64,000 nucleotides of DNA, from assembly GCF_001649575.2 (NCBI RefSeq), contig NC_051433.1, positions 23,343,771-23,407,770 of the forward strand, given 5' to 3'. A program made the translations under genes and the position numbers. The stretch is from Kryptolebias marmoratus. Taxonomy: Eukaryota; Chordata; Actinopteri; Cyprinodontiformes; Rivulidae. Of this stretch, positions 1 through 11,060 are shown piece by piece; the first letter of the stretch is position 1; every line of letters starts with the position of its first letter. The notes beneath the pieces were generated by a model. The model did not search any database. It worked only from the letters and a program-made list of their open reading frames with translations, and was not told where the DNA came from.

Positions 1-124
1 TTCATGCAAAAATATTACTATTAGTCTGCTAAAAGATGTGGCTCCATTTGCACCTTTTTTGGATATATTAAAATGAATAAAAATACAAAAAATCCCCTTG
101 CAGTAGGTGGTGAGAAAATCCACA

Positions 125-225
125 TCAACAAACTATTAAATTTATTTTATTTATTAACCTTTATTTAAACAGGCAAGTCCTATTGAGATCACATATCTCT
201 TTTTCAAGGGAGGCCTGGGCCTGAA
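125..225. repeat. Degenerate teleost dispersed repeat
   Basis: The block resembles a repeat I recall from many fish genomes: an A/T-rich lead, 'taacctttatttaaacagg', then 'cccattgagat'-like text and 'tttttcaagggag'. It is followed at 229-249 by a scrap of V-SINE text (taacatgcatgttttt). Its class is not known to me and the boundaries are approximate. Confidence 0.4.
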
Positions 226-378
226 GGCAGCCTAACATGCATGTTTTTAGCATGTTTTAAAATTCAAAGAAAAAAACATTCATACCTTTTTTTTAAACAT
301 TTTCCTAAATTGATTGTACCTCATTTTTCTTCCTCCTTTGACATTGTCTACAATGTGCTGCATCTCCAAATCAAAAGG

Positions 379-658
379 AGTCACTGAGGTGGTTCAGGCA
401 TCTGATTGGGATGCCTCCTGGAAGCCTCCCTTCAGAGGTTTTCCGCGCAGGGCCCACTAGGAGGAGGAGGTCCCAGAATTTGCTGGAGGGATCATATATC
501 CTATCTGGCCTGGAAACGCCTTGGGATCCCCCCCCCCCAGGAGGAGCTGGAAAATATCTCTGAGGAGAAGAATATCTGGGTTTACCTCCTGGATGTGTTG
601 CCCCTGTGACTCCACTTTGGATAAGTGGTAGAAAATGGATGAATAGATAGATAGATGT
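379..658 (+). mobile_element. Rex3/RTE-like LINE, 3' end
   Basis: This is the 3' terminus of a non-LTR retrotransposon. Residues encoded at about 406-606 match the C-terminal tail of fish RTE (Rex3-type) proteins: a W-R-D-H-I-S motif, then LAWKRLGIP, an acidic EELE stretch and a final L-D-V-L-P-L before the stop. The stop is followed within about 40 bp by 'ggataagtggtagaaaatgga' and a short GATA/GATG microsatellite, the usual Rex3 tail. A run of 11 C at 528-538 sits in the coding part. The copy is heavily 5'-truncated and cannot be active. Family assignment is from memory of the consensus. Confidence 0.75.
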
Positions 659-980
659 CTACAATTTCCTCTCAGTTATTATCATTTTCAGGGCACAATC
701 AAAGCTTAATGGTAACAGGGTCAGGGTAAAGTGAGACAGAAATTGAAATACTTGTAAACATGGCTCCATTGTTGTTTGGGTTTCTAGGGCACCAAATGAG
801 AATGGACATGTGCAAAATGAGCTGCTATGTCATTGTTTCTGAGAAGCATCATAATTTGAATCCAAATTCAGCACAGTCACTTCTGCCTTATGCTGTCACA
901 GCAACGCCATCTAGTGTCAAGAAGTAATACCAGCAACAGAACAGAATATATAAACATTTACCATGTAAACTTCAGAACAC

Positions 981-1125
981 AACACCTGTCTCCATCAGTC
1001 ACTGTAAGAACAGTGGGAGACACCCTGGACAGGTCTCCAGCCCATCACAAGGACAAAGAGAGACAAACGAGACAAACAACCATTCACCCTCTCACACACA
1101 CCTAGGGACAGTTTAGAGTTACCAT
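981..1125 (-). mobile_element. V-SINE-like element, 3' part
   Basis: Minus-strand copy of the abundant SINE seen in full at 10116-10476. It keeps the 'gggagacaccctggacagg' and 'gacaaacaaccattcac' segments and ends in 'agtttagagttacca'. The tRNA-like head is missing. Confidence 0.65.
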
Positions 1126-1129
1126 ATTT

Positions 1130-2690
1130 TATTTGGCACATTGTTTCCCTGTTGTAACATTGTGTTTGAGCGAAATAGAGTTATGTTAAAAGGCGATTGT
1201 TTTATATAGTGTTTATGCCTGTTTGGAGTTTGAAGAAAAAAGATCAAATTTCTTTTTATTTGACAAACTAAAAACAGCTGAATTAAAAGCTGTGTAGTCC
1301 AACTCTTACAGCCCTTTTCTCAGATCACGTCTGCTGCTTGTAATGCAGTTTGCAATCTTTTTGAGTTTCCATATTTATTAAGTATGATAAATATTTATAG
1401 TGCTTTTATTCCCACTAGATGTTCCTGATATGAAATGTGGTCATTTGGCTTTTTGATGCTCACTTCATGGGTGAGTCAAATTTAAAATGCCTTCAAACTG
1501 TGTGAAAGGAGGTATGACTGCTCTGTTATTGGGATGTTATCTGCTCAGGTGATCGTTTTGTCTGTTTAAAATCTCAGCATTGGTACATAACCATCAGCAA
1601 GAAATGAATAAGAGCCACTCAAGTAAACAATCTGTAAAGAAAGTAGTAAACGAAACAGAATGATGAGCAGCTGGCATAATGTTGGTAAAGGAAATACAGA
1701 ATAATTATCTAGCTGGATGAGCAAATAACATTAGAATTCATGAAATTCATGTTGTTTGTAAAATAATTTCTTTTCCATCCAAAATTTGTTTTCCACATCA
1801 CTGGAAATGCAATAATGTGCCCAACAAAGATTAGATTTTTCAGCAGCTGCACATTCAGCTCCACATTTGGTTCTTTCTGTGGAGGTAATAAACAAAACAC
1901 AGGAGCAGAGGTCTACTCTGTTGTTGCTTTCAACCCGAACCAATTAAAACAGGTCCTTCATTACAAACTATTCTCTAGAGTCAACATTTCACCAACTTCC
2001 ACATTCAATAACTCATCCAACTGCAAATGGATTCCTGCACGTTTGGAAAGGATATTTTCGTTTTCTACTTTGGAATGTGGATTTAATGTTGTGTTAACCT
2101 AAATTGTGTGTATGCAATCACACTCAAATTCATCTGAAAGGGGTCACTGGGCAGTGCTGGCACACCTTCACACTCTGGCTCAGTGGGTGGCTTTGTTAAG
2201 GAAACTTTATTTTAACATGCAGGTAAGTTTGGGACGAAAGTCTTTTCAAACAAAAAATTAGGTTCAGATTGAACTGAGCATCAAAAAACCAAAGCTATTC
2301 CTGTTTTGGTGAAAATACAATGGCAAAGACAGTATTGTGCAGTATACACATGTACAAATCTTTACTAGATGATTTTCATCAAGCATTTTAATGGTGTTGC
2401 AGATTAATTGTCAAATGTGTGAATTAAAAAAAACTTCATGTTTTGTGGAAAAATTCCAAAATTAGAGGTCAAACCACGGCCATGCCAGTCAACATATAGT
2501 TAAGTTTTGATCATTTTTTACTGACGATGTCTTGAGAGTATACAGAGTTTTTAGCTCAATAAATCAAAAACAGGGATGGTTTAGTCTGATTTAGTGTAAG
2601 ACAGTAAGAAAAAAATGCTTATATGACTTTTTCCTATAGTGTATGTAAACATCTGGCTTCAACTACATATAAAAACATAAAGGCATCAAA
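1130..2690. other. No recognised feature
   Basis: AT-rich DNA with only short chance reading frames on either strand. I see no convincing splice-bounded exon and no repeat that I can name. Confidence 0.5.
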
Positions 2691-2694
2691 TTGC

Positions 2695-3030
2695 TTGAAG
2701 GAATGCATATTGCCCGCTACCTTTCATGCAAGAGTTTTAAACTGAAATCATCTCATTGTAAGAAATGAGATATAGTCATTTGGGTTAAACCTTGAACGTT
2801 TTATTATGGACAATCTCATGCAATTTCGCAAGATGTCACGCTCAAGGTATGTACTACTACCGCACCAAATTTGGCTATTGCAACCATCTTCAATTGGACT
2901 GAGTCCAAAAGTTACTAAGTTGTAGATGCACATCTAATGATTTGTTTCTGTAAGTTTCAATAAAATCTGTTCAATGACTCATGAAATATTTTGCCTGTAA
3001 AGACAAATAAACATACACAGACACACACAC
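2695..3030 (+). repeat. U-family repeat, single unit
   Basis: This copy opens with the family start 'gaatgcatattgcc', then 'ctttcatgcaagagtttta' and a 'ttaaaccttgaa' segment. It ends with 'gttgtagatgcacatctaat', a 'tttcaataaaatctgtt' segment and 'catgaaatattttgcc', followed by a short CA-rich tract. It lies just upstream of the candidate exon at 3113. See the finding on the U family. Confidence 0.7.
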
Positions 3031-3112
3031 AAGCAAAAACGTTATTATTCTGCCTTCACCTTTGGCAGCTGGTGATAAAGACTCTTTCTATTTATGTTTG
3101 TGGTTCTCGCAG

Positions 3113-3195
3113 CTTCGCCCAGACCTATCCACAATGGTACAAGAGGAAGTCAATTCATGAGGAATTTAATGACTGGAACCCAATCCACACCTCAG
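3113..3195 (+). CDS. Candidate internal coding exon, unknown gene
   Basis: An 83-bp open segment flanked by an acceptor (pyrimidine-rich tract ending ttctcgcag) and a donor (cctcag/gtaaaa). Starting in phase 2 it encodes FAQTYPQWYKRKSIHEEFND followed by WNPIHTS and the first base of a further codon. The composition, with aromatic residues mixed with K/R/E, looks protein-like rather than like translated AT-rich intron. It ends in phase 1 with a G. The next candidate exon at 6768 begins with GA, completing a glycine codon. I do not recognise the protein family. It could be a chance open frame between splice-like sites. Earlier exons would lie before the window, and transcript or cross-species evidence would settle it. 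Confidence 0.42.
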
Positions 3196-4099
3196 GTAAA
3201 ATGTGATAGAATTAAATTTAGACAAGTTCTTATATTTCGATCTAACTAATCTAAAAGACTCGTACAAATAATGACACAACAAGTGATCAGTTTGTGTGCC
3301 ACTCATTCGTTTGAGTCAAAATTTGCCTGTTAAATATGATGAAAAAGTCAGTCATTTCTACAAGCAATATTAGTTTTTCATCTCACTCTTAAAATGAATA
3401 ATAAATGCCACCACATTAGGGGGAAAAGATGCTTCTTGTAGCATGAAATGATAACGAACCAAAGATGAACTTTGGAGGCGATGGACGGTTCACAGATTAA
3501 ATTCTGCTTGCTGCAGAGAGGAGGGGGCATTTCAGATTCTTTGACGAGTGCTGCTGTTCCAGGCATGCAGGATGTAGCCTGTCAACACTTGCAAAGTTCT
3601 GTTTCTGTAGTGTGAGGCCACTGCCCTCTTGTTACTAAAATTCACACTTAAATCCATAAATGCCTCACTATAGTGTATGATAGAGCTGTAACAAAGCCAG
3701 CTACACTGGAAGGAGTCCGGAAAAGTGAAAATAGATGGCAGAGCAGCTTCTTAAGTTGCCATAAATGACAATCATCAGGAGACAATTTCACATAGTACGC
3801 AGCATATGTCATCTAAATTGAAAGCATAGCAGAACAGGCTGTGCAGTCTACCGAAGCAGAAACAAGATGTTCAGTGGTCAATTTTCTGTTGAAATTACAG
3901 CTTTTAAACTTTATCTGAGATATTTAGACTGAAAAACTAAAAGCTGTGTGTCTAGATGAACATCTTTGGCTTAAATGAACAAATTCCTTAATGTACACCA
4001 TTAAAATTGACTCCAGCATCTTTCTACACATGTTTGGGAAGTCCCCAATTTCCATCAATGCTCCATCAGCGTTATGTTTGGTTTATCGCCCACCACCGA

Positions 4100-4425
4100 G
4101 TATTTGTGCATGTTAGAGTTGACTCAGTCTGTCTGTTAGGAAAAATATTTCATGAACCAATGAAACTCCAATTAATGATGGCCACCACAGCTAATCAATC
4201 TTAGCCAACTCAAAATTGGCTACAACTCAGTTTTACAGATTTTGAACTAAAATTTGATGTGGGAGTAACTGAGAGTCATTCACAACACACACGCTGAGCT
4301 TGACATAAGATTATTTTTAAGGTTTGACTAAAACGTAACAACTCCATCATCTAAAACTCTGGTATGAAAGGTGGCAGATGACATCCAAATCCTTCAAGGA
4401 ATGCAGGCCTTTTAACTGGTTAAAG
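4100..4425 (-). repeat. U-family repeat, unit 1 of a tandem pair
   Basis: Minus-strand copy. On the plus strand it shows, in reversed order, 'tatttcatgaaccaatgaaa', 'ctgagagtcattcacaac', 'aaggtttgacta' and 'aaaactctggtatgaaagg'. It is followed directly by a second unit in the same orientation. Confidence 0.65.
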
Positions 4426-4449
4426 TCTTTTTTGCCTGTGTGCAGATAT

Positions 4450-4795
4450 GCATTTTCCTGTCTGTTAACAAAATATCTCTAAACCACTGGGCAAGTTTTA
4501 ATGAAACTTTCAGAAAGCAATCACTGGACGTACATCTACAACGTTTGCCACAGTTAACTGACCTTAGTCAAAACAAAAATGGCCGTAAATCTATCAACAG
4601 ATATTGAGCTAAACATTGGTGTGGTAGTAGCTGAGAGTCATTCCCAACACGTACTCCATGTGCTACATACTGCAGAAGATCCCCTGGTATCACATGAGAT
4701 CTGAGGAACATTATTTTCATGGTTTGACCAAAACAGTTATATCTGCCATTTTTCAACTTGGAATGATCTAAGTTTAAAACTCAAAAGGTGGGTGA
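4450..4795 (-). repeat. U-family repeat, unit 2 of a tandem pair
   Basis: Second minus-strand unit. It contains 'ctgttaacaaaatatctc', 'taatgaaactttcagaaag', 'tagctgagagtcattcccaa', 'catggtttgaccaaaac' and 'aaaactcaaaaggtgg'. Order and spacing match the neighbouring unit, so the two form a head-to-tail dimer. Confidence 0.68.
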
Positions 4796-5054
4796 ACACT
4801 TTTACAGCACACTATATGTTCATGAGTATGACACTGTTAACCCTCCTGAAGCCCTCAAAAGAGAGAGATGAAGAGGGGTAGAGAAGCCCTTGTAACTTGA
4901 CCTAATTTGACCTGAAGGCCACGGGAAGGTTAAATAAATTTATCATTCAATATGATGGTTTCTGTTCTAAAAGTTGGTCAGTTGGAATAATATGGCTATG
5001 AGCCGGGTGGTGAAGGAACCAGAGATACTTCCACATACCAGAACAACCATAGGT

Positions 5055-5068
5055 GTTGCTATGGTGAT
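5055..5068. promoter_or_regulatory. X-box-like motif (RFX type)
   Basis: GTTGCTATGGTGAT fits the general RFX X-box pattern of two inverted half-sites separated by AT, with one weak half. It lies 125 bp before a perfect palindromic match. Function is inferred from the motif only. Confidence 0.3.
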
Positions 5069-5192
5069 GTTCATAGCAAGAGTGACGGTACAGTTAATGT
5101 CCTTGATTATATAAATCTATCACACGGCCCCCAGCCTCCACGGCAAAGCACAGTTTGTTTGTCTCATAAGATGCCCTTATTGTGGTGTGCTT

Positions 5193-5206
5193 GTTACCAT
5201 GGTAAC
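5193..5206. promoter_or_regulatory. Perfect palindromic X-box (RFX type)
   Basis: GTTACCATGGTAAC is a perfect 14-bp palindrome matching the RFX-factor X-box, with GTTACC and GGTAAC half-sites around AT. It lies inside the putative intron. RFX factors typically control ciliary and neural genes, but here the role is only inferred. Confidence 0.42.
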
Positions 5207-6767
5207 TACTGTTTTCACAATGAGAATGTGTAGGATGCCAGAAGCATTGCCAGGAAATGGCTGAGTATAGATAAGCCAGGCGTCACTTGCACACTTCTAC
5301 AAATAAAAACAAAGTACTACAAACGGCTCTGGTTTTACTTGGAACGTGCAGTAAAGTCAGCTGGTGTTGCTATTCTTAAGACAGATCGAAAATAGACCAT
5401 TCTGGTCGCTTCGGTGAGAGGAATGTTGTGAATAATGGATTAGGATCTGTGTGAAATATCCTGTATATTGTGTGCACATGGACAATCTGAACCACAGGCA
5501 AAACTGTATTTGCTCTGAAATGTTACATAAGCTCCATTAGGTTATGAAATACATTTTCCTAACATGTTTAAAGTAAATTAGAAAATGACAAAACTGCAGC
5601 TTCTGATCAGCTTGTAACAATTTTTTCCTGCCTCATTGTTCATAAATGATAGACTGAGCATTTTGTTGATTTAAATGAGTTACTTCTCTTAAATAGTCTT
5701 TTTTACATCGGCTTTCTTTCAACAAGTTAAATTAAAACATTGATTCCTTTCTAAAGATTGTCCCGTAATTACAGTGTGTTAATGAGACTTCAGCTGAACT
5801 TCAGAATTTTCCCAAAGCTGAAATGTGTTTCCATCACATATTAACATCTAAATATCCAAAATGCAACTGAAACAATGACAAAAATTAGTTTAAAGCAGGT
5901 AATGATAAAACTGTCAGCACTAGTTTCACATTTTTAAGATGGCTCTTTTTGGCTTTGTTTTATTGTAATATCAGTTGTGTTTGTTTTGTAAAAAGTCAAG
6001 AGTGTTCCATAGGTACTAATACATTAAACACTGAAACTTCCATGTTTGTTTCAGTAAATCTTTTGCTTCTACTAGCTGATAAAAACACATCCAACTTATC
6101 AAAATATAAATGGAATCTATGTATGTAATTTAAGTGAGCACTTGCAGAAGCTGAAGTGCCAATTGCTGTTTCCTTAGAAGCCCTTTATAAATGCAGCCAA
6201 ACATAAGAAGTAGAATCCTGGCACAGGTAAAAGTTTATTTATGCCCTCTTGGTTGGGTCTGGGTTTACTGCCTCTCTATCACCTCAGATTCCCACTAACA
6301 GGAGCTAAAGGTAGTATCTCACTGGGCTGCAACTGTTGGAGACTAGGCGGAGACTCAAAATTGCAAAATAATCAGTGAACTTTCTATTCACTTTATTTCA
6401 ACTAGTTGTAGCATTAAGGGACCCCTTCCCTTTAAAACCTCTGACCCACCATAATATTTCAGTAATTCTTCTGTTTAAAAGTTATTTTGTTATGACAGAG
6501 TCCTTGGTATTGTTTTCATAAAGTGTACAAAGGTTTTGATTATATATCTGAAGGTTCACTCTCGGACATTTAATCAAGTCGGGATAGATTGTTTTTACTT
6601 CTTCAAGAACTCCTAAAAACATGATTTATGCAGAAATGACATCTGATCATTAGATTGTGAAATCATTAAACATGTAAAAAATTAATGTTGATGATTTGCA
6701 TGTGTGAATTTATCTAATAAAAAATGTGTCAAATGTTTTAACAAACTTTATTTATTTTGTCTTGCAG

Positions 6768-6910
6768 GAGACAGTACAGTAGGTCTGTTTAGCAGAACTT
6801 CTTTTGAGCAGGAAAAGATAACCCCTATGGAGGTGCTACAATTCCTGGCCTTGTCAGATCGCCTTTTGATGGCAGCAGGAGCTTCTTGGTCTGCTTGGTG
6901 TTTTTTTTAA
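6768..6910 (+). CDS. Candidate terminal coding exon, unknown gene
   Basis: A 143-bp segment that starts after a strong acceptor (tttattttgtcttgcag) and runs open to a TAA at 6908-6910. It needs one base from the previous exon, which the candidate exon ending at 3195 supplies, giving a joined glycine codon. The encoded tail reads DSTVGLFSRTSFEQEKITPM and then about 26 more residues ending in WSAWCFF. There is no clear domain, signal peptide or membrane segment, apart from a mildly hydrophobic end. An AATAAA lies about 290 bp after the stop. I do not recognise the family. The last 20 residues look less protein-like, so the true exon could end earlier, for example at an internal G/GTG. Confidence 0.4.
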
Positions 6911-7225
6911 AGTTCATTTTATGTTCATCTTCATGATGGTTGCCCCTCTCCTGTCATCTTGTTAATTTGTTAATCTAAGATAAAGTGCACATTTTGTCTT
7001 TGTAATGTCCAGCAGCAGTAATGTAAAGTGAGAGTAAGTGAGAATTTAACAAAAGTTAAGAAGAACTACTTGTAACTTTAAGACATAATTCCTTCAACAA
7101 GGGTTGCTTATTAGTAAAGTTAACAAGTCACCCCTAGTAACCTTGGTCTTTATCTCAAGGGGGCAGAAAGTAGAAAAGTGACATGTTTATAATTTTTCTG
7201 TAATAAAGACCTAAATAGAATCAAC
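6911..7225 (+). other. Putative 3' UTR with polyA signal
   Basis: AT-rich sequence after the candidate stop. It contains AATAAA at 7202-7207, set in 'ctgtaataaagacc', which would place cleavage near 7220. This depends on the upstream exons being real. Confidence 0.3.
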
Positions 7226-8000
7226 ATCAAAATCAGTATTTTCTACATTTCTATCTTTGTCATACATTTACATCCCTCTCCGACTTCTTACCACAACAAG
7301 TTAAATAGTACCACAACCAGTCTGTTAGACAAGCTCTCAGAACATACACATTTTACATATTTACAACATATTTTTCCTGGAGTCTTGGTTGGATTTGATA
7401 CTCCATGTTTTTCCCCTGTTTACAGCATCTATATACTGTCTCTCTATGACACTATAAACCAAAGCTGCTGCAGCTGCCCACTAAGATCGGGTACCAAAGC
7501 AACAAGAAGGAACTTACCCACAGAGGACGAGTGATTCACTGAATAATTCAGTTCAATCAAGACAGCTTAAACATTAATGGGTGAGTGGGAGTTCCTCCTG
7601 GAACCTCCCTGGGGACATACAGTGGTTGAGGAGACACTCTAATTGCTAACCCTTGTCCAGCAGAAGTCTTTAATTTACGTGTTTGGGGAGTAGTGGAACT
7701 TCCTTGGAGCTTAGCGTGTCGCCCCTTGGAGAGGCAGAGGATGTGATGCAGTGTTTGCACTTTGGGCTGCTCTCTCACACCTCTGGTAAAATCACATGTT
7801 GGTCTCCAACCCTCGATTGTAATCACCCATATTAACTCAGTCAGTCCTACGCCTGCACACAGTCAAAACCACTAAGCTTTCAAGTAGCTAAAGGCAAATT
7901 CTGAGGTCTTGATGTTCAGTTTTAGACAATAGATTGTTTTTAGGAAATGCTTTATGAAAACTGGTATTTTCAATCTTGGTTCTAAATCAAAAATCTAAAT
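7226..8000. other. No assigned feature
   Basis: The stretch 7430-7850 is more GC-rich than its flanks and has an 89-codon minus-strand open frame. I cannot match the translation to any family, so I leave it uncalled. Confidence 0.4.
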
Positions 8001-8004
8001 CTAA

Positions 8005-8290
8005 AAGTATCATGAGAAGGGATGGAGTTATAGCCTTTAAAGTCAAACCTTTAAAGTGACTGTGCGTGACCTCAATCAATATTACAAGATCTGTCAGTGT
8101 TCAGAACATGTGTTAAAGATGACTTTCATCTACCACCACATGACATTTTTGCTCAAAATCTGTCAGTTTGACTAAGTTATAGATGTTTTTGTGTTAGTTA
8201 AGGTCAATTGTGGCAGCCATTTTGAATTGGGTTGACTCCAAAAGTTAATGTGTTGTAGTTATACATTCAATAAGTGATGATTGTTATTGT
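8005..8290 (+). repeat. U-family repeat, first of a pair
   Basis: Plus-strand copy with 'gatggagttatagcc', 'aagtcaaacctttaaa', 'tttgactaagttatag', 'ggcagccattttgaattggg' and 'ttgactccaaaagttaatg'. A second partial unit follows at 8650 in the same orientation. Confidence 0.65.
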
Positions 8291-8649
8291 TTGACCATGC
8301 AGTAAAGGGAAAGTGTCTGCTATCAAAGATGGGCTGATTTTTACCTTAGTTTAGACGATTTTTGTTTTTACAAACCCAACTGCTACAATACGTTGATTTG
8401 CAAAAGAGAAGGAACACTTGCGGGGGCAGCGGTTTTACACCAGCTTCCCTCCCGATATGGAGGTAAAAAGCTGCCGCCATTCAACGTCGCTGCCATTAAA
8501 ACAACACTCAGTGCTGATATTCAACGGGTCAATGTGGATGAACACTGTTTTTAAACCAATCCCATGTGGATGGTATCATTTCTTCAAACGATGTGGCAGA
8601 GATATTTGGTTTTCTAAAGACCCGGCTACATGTGGACTAGGCTTAAAAC

Positions 8650-8850
8650 TATTCGTAAAGCTGAGTTATAGCAATTTTTACATTTTCCAAATTCAGTTAG
8701 GTATGCCAACCATTTTGAATCAGGATGACTGCCAAAGTTAATCAGTTGTAGATGAGCATCCAATGTTTACTTTCTGAGAGTTTCATTAAAACCCATATGA
8801 TGGTTCATGAGATTTTTTGCAAACACAACAGACAAATGATAGACAAAGTG
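8650..8850 (+). repeat. U-family repeat, second of a pair
   Basis: Plus-strand 3' half of a unit: 'gctgagttatagcaatttt', 'aaccattttgaatcagg', 'gttaatcagttgtagatgag' and 'actttctgagagtttcatta'. It ends in 'ttcatgagattttttgc'. About 360 bp of unrecognised DNA separates it from the first unit. Confidence 0.62.
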
Positions 8851-9690
8851 ATCCTTTCAGGTTAACAAATAGTCCCCTGTTCTGAATGTATTGTGATGTT
8901 CAAAGTTACACTATTGTTTATATCATCAGCTGAAGATGGTGATTCAATTTAGCATGGAGAAGAGAGAGGAGGTTTATGTAATTGTGTGGACCAACCTGAC
9001 TAATCCCAGTGTGGAGTCATTGAACCACCAGAAGTACAATGAAGAGCTCTTTCCCCAGCAGGAAAACCATTACCACCACAATCACTGCCTCCGCTTCCCA
9101 GGTCTGCATGCCATCAACTCCACGACTTACCCACCTGCCCACCCACTCCATAGCTTCTTGGACTTCTGACCCCGCTGATGGTGTGATTCATCAGTTCAAT
9201 CTATTTGGAAATCTATTGATCCTGCACCATCTTGTGCAATTATGTTCATCACCATTACCACTATTATCTTCCATTTTTTGTTTCATGTGCGAACTACAGA
9301 AGCCACTCATCTCTTGTTATTTCTGAGGAGCCACTTTGCTAGATGGGCTGATCTGAGAGCCTCTTGTGAACTGAGGAATCATCAGAGAAAAGTGATGCTT
9401 GGCGGATGATTTAGAGCTCTTGATTACGGGTGCAACAGAGGTAATTGGGATGTGTTGTTCAGTCCATAGTTCGTTTAGTGCAAAGTAGATGAACTGAAAC
9501 AGTCATGCAAAATAAAGAATCATTCTGACATGGAAAGCCTTCAAAACAAACAAATAAACAAACAAAAAACATATTCAGTTAGATTACCAGGTGCTACACT
9601 TTAGATAAGTTTGATCGTGACTACAATAAGATACTAACAAGAAGTTGAAAATTATGCAAAAATTTCTTTTTAAGAAAAGTTTTTGTAATT
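8851..9690. other. No assigned feature
   Basis: Mixed-composition DNA. Short overlapping plus-strand frames at 8936-9326 have no recognisable domain or splice context. An A-rich stretch lies at 9541-9570. Confidence 0.4.
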
Positions 9691-9702
9691 TGCAGTGGAG
9701 AA

Positions 9703-10110
9703 TGTCAGGATTTAGTCTTTTTTTTAGTTTATTTTGTATTATGTTTATTGTTTCTGCACTCCTGTTATTATTATTTTTTGATTGTTCCTGTGTTTAGTTT
9801 TGCTCCCTGTGCCCTCTGTCTTTTCTCATTATTTACCTGTCCTCAGTTCAGTAACTGTCCGCCTGCCACATCTATTTGCATCTGTTCCTTGTTTGTCATC
9901 AGTCACCTATGTTCACGTACCAATCACCCTCACCTGGTAACCTGGTTCTCAGCTTACATTTCCTGCTGTGTGTAGATCTTTGTTATTTAGTTTGTTGCTG
10001 CCAGTCATCCCTTAGTTTTTGTTTCTTTTTAAACATAAATTAGTTATACTTTAGAGCGCTTCAGTGTTTGTCTGCATTTTGGGTCCAAACTTCTAACCAT
10101 TTTCCTGACA
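9703..10110 (+). mobile_element. Solo LTR, 408 bp, with GAGAA target duplication
   Basis: The element starts TGTCAGGA and ends TCCTGACA, an 8-bp inverted terminus, and is flanked by a perfect 5-bp direct repeat GAGAA (9698-9702 and 10111-10115). TG...CA ends with a 5-bp TSD fit an LTR retrotransposon, so this is a solo LTR with no internal region. Related copies lie at 16326, 59196 and 62449. I cannot tell Gypsy from ERV. A non-autonomous DNA transposon with 5-bp TSDs is a less likely alternative. Confidence 0.75.
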
Positions 10111-10115
10111 GAGAA

Positions 10116-10476
10116 CATCCATCCATCCATTTTCTTTACCCACTTCTCCTTTCTGGGTCATGGGAAGCTGGTGTCTGTCTCCAGCAGTCACTGTGCGAGA
10201 CGCGGTAGACACCCTGGAAAAGTCACAAGTCCCTCACAGGGACACATAGAGACAAACAATTATTCATGTTCTCACTCAAACCTAGAGACAATTTTTAGAG
10301 TTGTCAGTTAACCTAACATGCATGTTTTTGGTTTGTGGGAGGAAACCAGTGTACCCAGAGAAAACCCAAGTGTGCACAGGGAGAACATGCAAACTCCACC
10401 CAGAAAGGCCCCAGGTTGGGAAGAGATCCTGTGACCTTCTTGCTTGGAGGAAACAGCTCTAACCACTGTTCCACCC
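10116..10476 (-). mobile_element. Complete V-SINE-like element, 361 bp
   Basis: On the minus strand the element begins with a tRNA-like head, with a decayed A box near 'agtggttagagct' and a decayed B box near 'ggtcacaggatct'. It then has the conserved central segment 'gagtttgcatgttctccc', and ends in a GATG-type tail (CATC repeats at 10116-10127 on the plus strand). This layout matches DANA/Mermaid V-SINEs. An imperfect 11-bp duplication (9 of 11 identical) lies at 9692-9702 and 10477-10487. The left copy is now separated from the SINE by the LTR. Confidence 0.75.
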
Positions 10477-10617
10477 GCAGTGAAAAACAGTGATTGAATA
10501 ATCAAAACTTTATTTTGTCTTTATAGCTTCAGTTAAAAAAATAACATTGGTAATTTTTCTATTTAGAAACAATTTTTGTGGTACAGGTGTTAAGGGTTAC
10601 ATTAGCCACCTGACATA

Positions 10618-11060
10618 TCTATTCAATAGAGTTCATTTATCTAGCGCCAAATGACAACCAGTCATCTCAGGACAATATACAAAACAAAAAAAAATTAAAT
10701 AAATCCTAGTCACAAATTCAATATAGCTCCAGATTCATATTCAGTAACAGTCAGTTTAGTTCCATTATAATGAAATACATTCACATACTATATATTATAA
10801 AATGCCAGTTAGTTGTTTCTATTTAACAAAGCTTGAGTGGGCAGCATGCACAAGGAACCAGAGGACCACCAGAAATGTAGATAAAAATTGATGGGGAAAA
10901 CTGTCCAGGAAGTTGCTTATCGTTAGATGTTTAAAAAGGTAACCAATACAGGTTGTGTCTCCTCATTCCCAGCAAGAATAACCCAAAATGATCAAATGAA
11001 GGCAAGTGGTTGCAAAATACAAATAGAAAAGTAAAAAAAATTAAATTAAAAAAAATGCAT
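10618..11060 (+). repeat. Degenerate teleost interspersed repeat
   Basis: It starts with 'ttcatttatctagcgccaaa' and 'cagtcatctcagga', the opening of a very common fish repeat that I recall as '...tttatttatatagcgcc...'. The body is strongly decayed. The right end is uncertain, and A-rich runs follow at 11025-11056. Confidence 0.45.

Larger units (their letters stand above)
3196..6767 (+). other. Putative intron (GT...AG)
   Basis: The interval between the two candidate exons starts with GTAAAA and ends with a strong pyrimidine tract plus TTGCAG. It carries two U-family repeats on the minus strand (4100-4425 and 4450-4795) and two X-box-like palindromes near 5.1-5.2 kb. The remainder, including 5210-6700, is AT-rich sequence in which I recognise nothing else. 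Confidence 0.38.

Noticed and set aside
10400..10476. tRNA-like sequence
   Set aside because: The A- and B-box-like text belongs to the head of a V-SINE-like element with tail and target duplication. It is not a functional tRNA gene.
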